Assembly: GCA_021782655.1 (NCBI GenBank)
Contig: JAJXUT010000018.1
Location: 1 to 35,439, forward strand
Direction: 5' to 3'
DNA length: 35,439 nt
DNA from: Deltaproteobacteria bacterium
GTDB taxonomy: Bacteria; Desulfobacterota; Desulfobulbia; Desulfobulbales; VMSU01
The notes under the pieces are model-generated. The model did no database searches and had not been told where the DNA came from. It saw nothing but the letters and a program-made list of their open reading frames with translations. A program made the position numbers and the translations under genes. Shown in pieces: positions 27,666 through 34,660 of this stretch. Numbering within the stretch: the stretch's first letter is position 1; each line of letters opens with the position of its first letter.

Positions 27666-28241
27666 ATGAAAAAGGCAAGTGTTATTGCAGTAAGTTTGAT
27701 GCTGTTCACTGCGGGGACGAGTTTGGCTGGCATGGGCGGTGGCAGCGTGGGTGGCGGTAGCATGGGTGGCGGTAGCATGGGTGGTGGCAACATGGGCAGT
27801 GGCAGCATGGGCGGCGGCAACATGGGCGGCGGCAACATGGGTGGCGGTAGCATGGGCGGTGGCAGCATGGGCGGTGGCAACATGGGTGGTGGCAACATGG
27901 GCGGTGGCAACATGGGCGGTGGCAACATGGGTGGTGGCAACATGGGTGGTGGTAACATGGGCAACAATCAGATGATGAGCCAGGGAGCGATGGGAAATAT
28001 GCCTGGTGTTTTTAATCGGATGAACCAGACTATGGGGAAGATGAGCAATATCATGCAGAATCAACAGGGTATGAACCAAGCCAAAATGGAGAACATGGCA
28101 CAGGTGATGAGCAAAATGTCTGTCACCATGCAGGATATGTCGGAGCAGATGGCAAAAGGTCAAATGGATAATCAAACGGCGATAAAAAAGATGCAGGAAC
28201 AAATGGACGCGATAGATAAGATGATGAAGGGTGTTGAGTAG
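27666..28241 (+). CDS. Exported Met-rich protein with MGGG[S/N] repeats and a Met-heptad helix
   Basis: I do not recognise a named family. The 191-residue product has a clear Sec signal peptide (1-~21) and a Gly/Met region (~23-97) of 15 tandem pentapeptides of MGGGS or MGGGN type. The C-terminal part is Gln/Lys-rich and likely helical. There Met recurs with 3-4 spacing, including residues 141, 144, 148, 151, 155, 158 and 162, the a/d pattern of a coiled coil. About 38 of 191 residues are Met; there is no Cys, His, Trp or Tyr after the signal. GGAGG is 8 nt upstream of ATG 27666. Thioether-only ligands and the position between efflux genes suggest a periplasmic Cu(I)/Ag(I)-binding protein, analogous in role to CusF or SilE but unrelated in sequence. 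This is inference. Confidence 0.75.
   Translation: MKKASVIAVSLMLFTAGTSLAGMGGGSVGGGSMGGGSMGGGNMGSGSMGGGNMGGGNMGGGSMGGGSMGGGNMGGGNMGGGNMGGGNMGGGNMGGGNMGNNQMMSQGAMGNMPGVFNRMNQTMGKMSNIMQNQQGMNQAKMENMAQVMSKMSVTMQDMSEQMAKGQMDNQTAIKKMQEQMDAIDKMMKGVE
27732..27956 (+). repeat. 15-bp coding minisatellite, 15 copies
   Basis: Fifteen head-to-tail 15-bp units of type ATGGGYGGYGGYARC encode MGGG[S/N]. One unit starts with GTG (Val) and one encodes GSG; a degenerate sixteenth follows at 27957. Variation is mostly at third codon positions and in AGC versus AAC. Confidence 0.95.
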
Positions 28242-28349
28242 TAATTATGTTTGCTACCAGGGAACAGAATAAGGCGATACCTACGGGATGCCGAACGAGC
28301 AAAAACCACTTCCAATTTTGTCTAGTCCCCACGGGTGTTGGACGGAGAC

Positions 28350-28383
28350 GCAGTAGATCGGATTTTTTGCGACGCCATCAAGG
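28350..28383 (-). repeat. Dispersed repeat copy, GTCGCAAAAAG subtype
   Basis: On the minus strand: CTTGATGGCGTCGCAAAAAA followed by TCCGATCTACTGCG. It matches the arm at 34505-34541 almost base for base. It lies in the 206-bp gap between the Met-rich protein gene and cusB. The remainder of that gap holds only a weak hairpin (GCCAAG 28398-28403 with CTTGGC 28410-28415). Confidence 0.75.
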
Positions 28384-28447
28384 TTTCCACACGGACGGCC
28401 AAGTCAAGCCTTGGCTTTTAAGGTAAGTCATCCACGGCAGGATTTCT

Positions 28448-30013
28448 ATGGACGGTAAAACAAGGGTGTTTAGTATTACCGCTAGCAGGCTGCTGGCCAT
28501 CGGCTTACTGGTGGTGTTTCTCGTGGGGGGCGGTTTTTGGGCCTGGCGCTCTCATTTCGCAGGCTATCACGCCGGGGTGCCGGCGGCGGGGGTGAAGTAC
28601 ACTTGCCCCATGCACCCGTTTATCATCTCCGATAAGTCGGGCGAATGCCCGATCTGCGGCATGACCCTGGTCAAGGTCAGGGGAGGGGACGGCGCTCAGG
28701 TCAAGGAGCAGGCCAAGGGCCAGGGTGACGGGGGGCAGGTCCGGGACAAGGCGGCGGCGGGGAAGGCGGACGACCTCGCCGACCTTTTTGACGGCGATGC
28801 GGATCAGGGCCAGAAGGGCCAAGGGCCACCTCAACCTTCACCGGCCAAGCCGGGCCGGGCCATCCTCTTCTACCGCAACCCCATGAATCCCAAGGTCACC
28901 TCGCCCGTGCCGGCCAAGGATGAGATGGGGATGGATTACGTGCCGGTCTATGCCGACGAGGTTAAGGCTGGTGAGGCGACTTCGGTGGAGGGACAGGCCT
29001 CGGTGCGCCTAAGCGAGGAGGAAGTCGCCCTGGCCGGGGTCAAGACCGCCACCGCCCGCCTGGAGAAAGTGGAGCGCACGGTGCGCACGGTGGGGATCGT
29101 GGTCCCGGACGAGACCAGGGTGCGTCACGTCCACACCAAGGTGGCGGGCTGGATCGACAAGCTGTTCACCAACTTCACCGGCCAGGATGTGAAGCTCGGC
29201 CAGCCGCTGCTCTCCATCTACTCCCCGGAGCTTTTGGCCAGTCAGCAGGAGTTTGTCTCCGCCCTTAAGGCGGCGGCGGAGATGGCCCGTCAGGGTGATC
29301 CCGAATCCAAGGCCCTGGGCCGGGAGCTATTGACCTCGGCGCGTAGGCGGCTGGAGCTGTTCGATGTGCCCAAGGGCCTGATCGAGCGGCTGAAGAAGAC
29401 CGGCCAGCCCCAGCGTAACGTGATGCTTGAGGCGCCGGTGGCCGGGTTCGTCACCGCCAAGGGCATCTACGAGGGCCAGCAGGTGGAGCCGGGCATGGAG
29501 CTGTTCACGGTCACCGACCTGTCACAGGTCTGGATCGAGGCCGAGCTCTACGAGTACGAGGCGAGCGAGGTCAAGGTGGGGCAGGAGGCCACCCTCTCCC
29601 TGACCTTCGACCCCGGCGTTCTCCTGAAAGGCAAGGTGGCCTATGTCTTTCCCTACCTGTCGCCGGAGAGCCGGACGCTCAAGGTGCGCTTCGACTTCCC
29701 CAACCCCGGTCTTAAGCTCAAGCCTCAGATGTACGCCAACGTCTCGCTTGCCCTGGATTCAGCGCGGGGGGTGGTCATCCCCGACTCGGCGGTGATCGAC
29801 ACCGGGGTGCGGCAGGTGGTCTTTGTCGAGACCAAGGCGGGTTTCTTCGTGCCCCGGCAGGTGCGGCTGGGGGTGCGGGGCGGGGGCCAGGCCCAGGTGA
29901 TAAAAGGTGTTGCGCCTGGCGAGCAGGTGGTGGATCGGGCCAATTTCCTTCTCGACTCCGAGTCTAGGCTGCGGGCGGTGGTGGAGAAAATTGGCAAGGA
30001 CGGCAAGAAGTGA
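28448..30013 (+). CDS. cusB: CusB-type RND efflux periplasmic adaptor with N-terminal metal-binding domain
   Basis: The 521-residue membrane fusion protein has one N-terminal hydrophobic segment (~13-32). A heavy-metal-binding module follows: YTCPMHP (Cys53, Met55, His56) and GECPICGM (Cys67, Cys70, Met72). After a charged Gln/Gly/Asp-rich linker (~79-136) comes a second module, YRNPMNP...DEMGMDYVPVY (Met146, Met160, Met162), typical of CusB proteins. The barrel-sandwich and beta-barrel domains then run from ~190 to 515 (VAGWIDKLFTNFTGQDVK, SPELLASQQEF, WIEAELYEYE). It should collect metal in the periplasm and link the pump to the outer-membrane channel. Its TGA stop overlaps the GTG start of cusA. 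Confidence 0.92.
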   Translation: MDGKTRVFSITASRLLAIGLLVVFLVGGGFWAWRSHFAGYHAGVPAAGVKYTCPMHPFIISDKSGECPICGMTLVKVRGGDGAQVKEQAKGQGDGGQVRDKAAAGKADDLADLFDGDADQGQKGQGPPQPSPAKPGRAILFYRNPMNPKVTSPVPAKDEMGMDYVPVYADEVKAGEATSVEGQASVRLSEEEVALAGVKTATARLEKVERTVRTVGIVVPDETRVRHVHTKVAGWIDKLFTNFTGQDVKLGQPLLSIYSPELLASQQEFVSALKAAAEMARQGDPESKALGRELLTSARRRLELFDVPKGLIERLKKTGQPQRNVMLEAPVAGFVTAKGIYEGQQVEPGMELFTVTDLSQVWIEAELYEYEASEVKVGQEATLSLTFDPGVLLKGKVAYVFPYLSPESRTLKVRFDFPNPGLKLKPQMYANVSLALDSARGVVIPDSAVIDTGVRQVVFVETKAGFFVPRQVRLGVRGGGQAQVIKGVAPGEQVVDRANFLLDSESRLRAVVEKIGKDGKK

Positions 30014-33000
30014 GCCTGGCCCAGGATGAGATCGAGACGGGGCGGCTATCGCTTATCCAGCGGCTGATCGCCGTCTGCGCCCGGAACCCGGCCTTTACCC
30101 TGCTCGGGGTGGCGGTCTTGCTCGTCCTGGCGGTCTATGCGGTAAAAAACATTCGGCTCGACGCCCTGCCCGACCTCTCCGACACCCAGGTCATCATTTA
30201 CTCCAAGTGGGATCGCTCGCCGGACGTGATCGAGGATCAGGTGACCTATCCCATCGTCTCTTCCTTGCTCGGCGCCCCCAGGGTCAAGGCCATCCGCGGC
30301 TTCTCCGATTTCGGATTTTCTTATGTTTACGTGATCTTCGCGGACGGCACCGACATTTACTGGGCCAGGTCCCGGGTGCTGGAGTACCTATCGAAGATTC
30401 AATCCCGGCTGCCCTCGGGGGTCAAGACCGAGCTGGGCCCCGACGCCACCGGGGTGGGCTGGGTCTTCGAGTACGCGCTCAAGGATACCTCGGGGACGCA
30501 TTCCCTAGACGAGCTGCGCTCCTACCAGGACTGGAGCCTGCGTTACGCCCTGCAATCGGTGCCTGGGGTGGCGGAGGTGGCCTCCATCGGCGGCTTCCAG
30601 AGGCAGTACCAGATCACCGTCGATCCCAACCGGCTTGCCGCCTACGGCCTGTCGCTGGAGCAGGTTACCGAGGCGGTGCGCCGCTCAAACAACGAGACCG
30701 GGGGACGGCTGATCGAGTTCTCCGGGGCCGAGTACATGGTGCGGGTGCGGGGCTACGCCCGAACCTTGGCCGATTTCGGCAGTATCGTGCTCCGGGCCGG
30801 GCCGGGCGGGGTGCCGGTGCTGCTTCGGGATGTCGCCCGGGTGGAGCTGGGGCCCGACATCCGGCGGGGCATCGCCGACCTGGACGGCCGGGGCGACCAC
30901 GTGGGAGGGATCGTGGTCATGCGCCACGGCGAAAATGCCTTAAACGTCATCCGGCGGGTGAAGTCCAAGATGGAGGAACTAAAACCCTCGCTGCCGGCGG
31001 GGGTGGAGTTCGTCACCACCTACGACCGCTCCGACCTCATCCACCGGGCGCTTGCCACCCTGCGGCACGAGCTGGTACAGGAGATGGTCATCGTCTCCCT
31101 GGTTATCATGTTATTTTTATGGCATTTCCCTTCGGCGATCGTGCCGATCATCACCATCCCGGTCTCGGTGTTTCTGTCGTTTATTCCCCTCTACCTCATG
31201 GGGGTGACGGTGAACATCATGAGCCTGGCCGGGATCGCCATCTCCATCGGGGTGCTGGTGGACGGGGCTATCGTCGAGGTGGAGAACGCCTATAACCGCA
31301 TTCACCACTGGCAGGCCGAGGGCCGGCCCGGTGATTTTCACCAGGTGCGGCTCCAGGCCCTGATGGAGGTGGGGCCGTCGGTGTTTTTCTCGCTTTTGAT
31401 CATCGCGGTGGCCTTTTTGCCCATCTTCACCCTGGTGGATCAGGAGGGGAGGCTGTTTAAGCCGCTTGCCTACTCCAAGACCCTGGCCATGAGTCTGGCC
31501 GCGCTGCTCGCCATCACCCTGGACCCGGCCTTAAGGATGCTCTTTGCCCGCATCGATCCCTTTGTCTTTAAGCCTCGGCTCCTGTCCCGGCTTGCCACCA
31601 CCATGTTCGTGGGCCGTTACGTCTCCGAGGAGCGCCACCCCATCAGCCGGAATATCTTCCGGGTTTATTATCCCGTCTGCCGCTGGGTGCTGAGGCGGCC
31701 CCGCACCGTGGTCTTGGCGGCGGTGTTTATGGTGCTGGTCTCCCTGCCGGTCTATTTCAAGCTGGGCAGCGAGTTCATGCCGCCCTTAAACGAGGGCTCC
31801 ATCCTTTACATGCCCACCACCCTGCCGGGGATCTCGGTGTCTGCGGCCCAGGAGCTCTTGCTAGCCCAGGATAAGTTACTCAAGGGTTTTCCCGAGGTGG
31901 AGCGGGTGTTTGGCAAGGCGGGCCGGGCCGACACCTCCACCGATCCGGCCCCCTTTTCGATGATGGAGACCATCGTAACCTTGAAGCCAGAGAGCCAGTG
32001 GCGGGGCAAGGAACGCTGGTACTCGGGCTGGGCGCCTGGGTGGATCAAGACTGCCCTGCGTCCAGTGTGGCCGGATCACATCTCCTGGGATGAACTGGTG
32101 GCCAAGATGGACGCGGTACTCAAATTTCCAGGGGTGACCAACGCCTGGACCATGCCGATCAAGGCCCGGATCGACATGCTGTCCACCGGGGTGCGCACCC
32201 CGGTGGGGATCAAGATCTACGGGGCGGATCTGAGTGAAATCGAACGGATCGGCGAGCGTCTGGAGCGGTTGATGAAGGAGGTGCCCGGCACCCGCAGCGC
32301 CTTTGCCGAGCGGGTGACGGGCGGCTACTTCGTGGATATCACCCCCCGGCGGGAGGATCTGGCCCGTTACGGCCTGACCGTCGAGCAGGTGCAGCAGGTG
32401 ATCTTAACCGCTGTCGGCGGCGAGAACGTCACCACCGTTATCGATGGCCGGGCGCGCTATCCGGTCAACATCCGTTACCCCCGGGAGCTCAGGGAGAATG
32501 TCGATCGCCTGAAGCGGGTGCTGGTGGCGGCGCCCGGCGGCAAGGGCGGCGTGATTCAGGTGCCGCTCGCCCAACTCGCCGACATCCGCCTGGTCTCGGG
32601 GCCGGCCATGATCCGGGACGAGAACGGTTTTTTGTCTGGTTACGTCTATGTGGACATCGCGGGCCGGGACGTGGGTAGTTTTGTCGAGGACGCCAAGCGG
32701 GTGGTGGCCCGGAATTTGAAGCTCAAAACCGGCTATTCGTTGCAGTGGAGCGGCCAGTACGAGAATATGCTGCGGGTGCGAGAGCGGTTGCGGCTGGTGG
32801 TGCCCCTGACGCTCGCGCTCATCTTCGTGCTGCTCTACGCCAACACCAGGAGCGTCTTCAAGGCCTCGGTGGTGATGCTGGCGGTGCCCTTCTCGGCCAT
32901 CGGGGCGATCTGGCTGTTCTATTTCCTGCACTATAACGTTTCCATCGCCGCCTGGGTGGGGATGATCGCCCTGCTCGGCCTGGACGCTGAGACCGGGGTC

Positions 33001-33342
33001 TTCATGCTTCTCTTCCTAGACCTGGCCCACGAGGAGGCCAAGGCCAAGGGCGAGTTGCGCAACATGGCCGACCTGGACCTGGCCATCCTGCACGGGGCGG
33101 TGAAACGGGCGAGGCCTAAGCTGATGACCGTGGCCGCCGCCTTTATGGGGCTCTTGCCCATCATGTGGTCAACCTCCGCCGGGGCGGATGTGATGAAACG
33201 GATCGCCGCCCCCATGATCGGCGGGCTGGTCACCTCGTTTGCCCTGGAGCTCTTGGTGTATCCGGCCATCTACAAGCTGTGGAAAGGCCGGGAACTGCCG
33301 AATGTCCCGTCGGGGCAGGGTGATCCTGACCCGATCAATTAA
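30010..33342 (+). CDS. cusA: CusA-type heavy-metal efflux RND pump
   Basis: The 1110-residue inner-membrane pump has the HME-RND layout: 12 membrane segments and two large periplasmic loops. The family strings PDLSDTQVIIYSKW, GSEFMPPLNEGSILYMPTTLPG and TGVRTPVGIKIYG are present. The proton-relay residues described for E. coli CusA appear conserved: Asp418 in GVLVDGAIVEVENA, Glu994 in LDAETGVFML and Lys1037 in RPKLMTV. Periplasmic Met residues (MPPLNEGSILYM, FSMMETI) suit Cu(I)/Ag(I), whereas CzcA-like divalent pumps are close relatives, so substrate is inferred mainly from Met-rich partners. It starts at GTG 30010, overlapping the cusB stop. Confidence 0.92.
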   Translation: MSLAQDEIETGRLSLIQRLIAVCARNPAFTLLGVAVLLVLAVYAVKNIRLDALPDLSDTQVIIYSKWDRSPDVIEDQVTYPIVSSLLGAPRVKAIRGFSDFGFSYVYVIFADGTDIYWARSRVLEYLSKIQSRLPSGVKTELGPDATGVGWVFEYALKDTSGTHSLDELRSYQDWSLRYALQSVPGVAEVASIGGFQRQYQITVDPNRLAAYGLSLEQVTEAVRRSNNETGGRLIEFSGAEYMVRVRGYARTLADFGSIVLRAGPGGVPVLLRDVARVELGPDIRRGIADLDGRGDHVGGIVVMRHGENALNVIRRVKSKMEELKPSLPAGVEFVTTYDRSDLIHRALATLRHELVQEMVIVSLVIMLFLWHFPSAIVPIITIPVSVFLSFIPLYLMGVTVNIMSLAGIAISIGVLVDGAIVEVENAYNRIHHWQAEGRPGDFHQVRLQALMEVGPSVFFSLLIIAVAFLPIFTLVDQEGRLFKPLAYSKTLAMSLAALLAITLDPALRMLFARIDPFVFKPRLLSRLATTMFVGRYVSEERHPISRNIFRVYYPVCRWVLRRPRTVVLAAVFMVLVSLPVYFKLGSEFMPPLNEGSILYMPTTLPGISVSAAQELLLAQDKLLKGFPEVERVFGKAGRADTSTDPAPFSMMETIVTLKPESQWRGKERWYSGWAPGWIKTALRPVWPDHISWDELVAKMDAVLKFPGVTNAWTMPIKARIDMLSTGVRTPVGIKIYGADLSEIERIGERLERLMKEVPGTRSAFAERVTGGYFVDITPRREDLARYGLTVEQVQQVILTAVGGENVTTVIDGRARYPVNIRYPRELRENVDRLKRVLVAAPGGKGGVIQVPLAQLADIRLVSGPAMIRDENGFLSGYVYVDIAGRDVGSFVEDAKRVVARNLKLKTGYSLQWSGQYENMLRVRERLRLVVPLTLALIFVLLYANTRSVFKASVVMLAVPFSAIGAIWLFYFLHYNVSIAAWVGMIALLGLDAETGVFMLLFLDLAHEEAKAKGELRNMADLDLAILHGAVKRARPKLMTVAAAFMGLLPIMWSTSAGADVMKRIAAPMIGGLVTSFALELLVYPAIYKLWKGRELPNVPSGQGDPDPIN

Positions 33343-33371
33343 TTAATCCAAAAATATAGAGGAGGTATTCC

Positions 33372-34418
33372 ATGCTGAACACGCCGTCTTACGCCGCCAT
33401 GCAGGCCAAGGCCCCGCTCGTTCCCTTCACCATTCAGCGCCGGGAGCCCGGCCCCCATGAGGTGCTGATCGACATCCGCTACTGCGGCATCTGCCACTCC
33501 GACATCCATCAGGCCCGCGACGAGTGGGGTGGCTCGACCTTTCCCATGGTGCCTGGCCACGAGATCGTGGGTACGGTAGTCAAGGTGGGCGGCCAGGTCA
33601 CGAAGTGGCAGCCGGGCGATACGGTGGGGGTGGGTTGCTTTGTCGATTCCTGCGGCCAGTGCGCGGCCTGTCGAGAGGGCGAGGAGCAGTTCTGCGAGCA
33701 GGGGGCGAGCTTCACCTACAACAGTCGCGAGCAGGACGGCCATACCTCAACCTATGGCGGCTACTCCAGCCGGATCACGGTGAACGAGGGCTACGTGCTG
33801 CGCATTCCGTCCGGCCTGCTGCCCCTGGAGCGGGTGGCGCCGCTCCTCTGCGCCGGGATCACCACCTATTCCCCCCTGCGACGGTACGGCGTCAAGCCTG
33901 GGGATCAGGTGGCCATCGTGGGCCTGGGCGGCCTGGGCCATATGGGGGTCAAGATCGCCCGGGCCATGGGGGCGACGGTGACCGTCTTAAGCCACTCGGC
34001 GGGCAAGGAGGCGGCGGCCCGGGCCTTGGGCGCCGACGACTTCGTGGTGACCAGCGCCCCCGAGGCCTTTGCGGCCAACGCCCGGCGCTTCGACTTCATC
34101 CTGGACACCGTCTCGGCCCGCCACGACTACAACGCCTACCTGGAACTCTTGAAACGCGACCGGAACATGGTGCTGGTGGGCATGCCAGATCCCATTCCCC
34201 TGTCCGCCGCCTCCCTGGTCATGCAGCGTCGGCACCTGTCCGGCTCGCTCATCGGTGGCATCCGCGAGACCCAGGAGATGCTTGACTTCTGCGCCAGTCA
34301 CGGGGTGCTCTCCGACGTGGAGGTGATCCCAATCCAGAAGGTCAACGAGGCCTACGAAAGGGTGCTGGCCAGCGACGTGCGCTATCGGTTCGTCATCGAC
34401 ATGAAGAGTCTGGGCTAG
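33372..34418 (+). CDS. Zinc-dependent NAD(P) alcohol dehydrogenase, cinnamyl-alcohol-dehydrogenase type
   Basis: A 348-residue medium-chain dehydrogenase. Catalytic zinc ligands appear as Cys41 (CGICHSDIH), His63 (GHEIVG) and a Cys in LLCAGITTY. The structural zinc site is Cys94, Cys97, Cys100 and Cys108. The Rossmann motif GLGGLGHMG lies near 180. The family reduces aldehydes with NADPH in most cases (YahK/AdhC group). A near-perfect AGGAGGT precedes ATG 33372. It follows cusA by 29 bp and may be co-transcribed; detoxification of aldehydes is possible but not shown. The 242 bp downstream hold the paired repeat element and no gene. Confidence 0.92.
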   Translation: MLNTPSYAAMQAKAPLVPFTIQRREPGPHEVLIDIRYCGICHSDIHQARDEWGGSTFPMVPGHEIVGTVVKVGGQVTKWQPGDTVGVGCFVDSCGQCAACREGEEQFCEQGASFTYNSREQDGHTSTYGGYSSRITVNEGYVLRIPSGLLPLERVAPLLCAGITTYSPLRRYGVKPGDQVAIVGLGGLGHMGVKIARAMGATVTVLSHSAGKEAAARALGADDFVVTSAPEAFAANARRFDFILDTVSARHDYNAYLELLKRDRNMVLVGMPDPIPLSAASLVMQRRHLSGSLIGGIRETQEMLDFCASHGVLSDVEVIPIQKVNEAYERVLASDVRYRFVIDMKSLG

Positions 34419-34504
34419 ACCGGGAGGAGACGTCATTTTTTCTTGATGCGGCTCGCTTTTGCCTGTATGTTCCTCACGCGCCTTGAGGCGTGGCGGTAAG
34501 TGTC

Positions 34505-34605
34505 TTTGATGGCGTCGCAAAAAGTCCGATCTACTGCGTTGCGGGGCGGTTTGTATGTCGGCGCTTTTGCTTAGCCATCGGCTGGCTTTTTGCGAGACCA
34601 TTGTC
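34505..34605. repeat. Paired inverted arms of the dispersed repeat (about 100 bp)
   Basis: The left arm (34505-34541, plus strand) reads TTTGATGGCGTCGCAAAAAG then TCCGATCTACTGCG, as in the copy at 28350-28383. The right arm (34574-34605, minus strand) reads ATGGTCTCGCAAAAAG then CCAGCCGATGGC, as in the copy at 12727-12757. Together they form an imperfect inverted repeat around a ~32-nt centre, with the look of a small non-coding mobile or structural element. Confidence 0.7.
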
Positions 34606-34660
34606 TTTGGTTTTCTTGATTTTCCGGGGAATTCAGCTTTAGCGTGAGGGAGAAAAAGGC

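Noticed and set aside
27732-27956. CRISPR array
   Set aside because: Units are contiguous 15-mers without spacers and encode an in-frame protein repeat.
27641-27967. Minus-strand Pro-rich frame with MLPPP repeats
   Set aside because: Mirror image of the MGGG[S/N] minisatellite; all frames are open because the 15-bp unit lacks stops.
30207-31295. Plus-strand 362-residue open frame
   Set aside because: Out-of-frame shadow of cusA with Arg/Gly/Pro-rich content.
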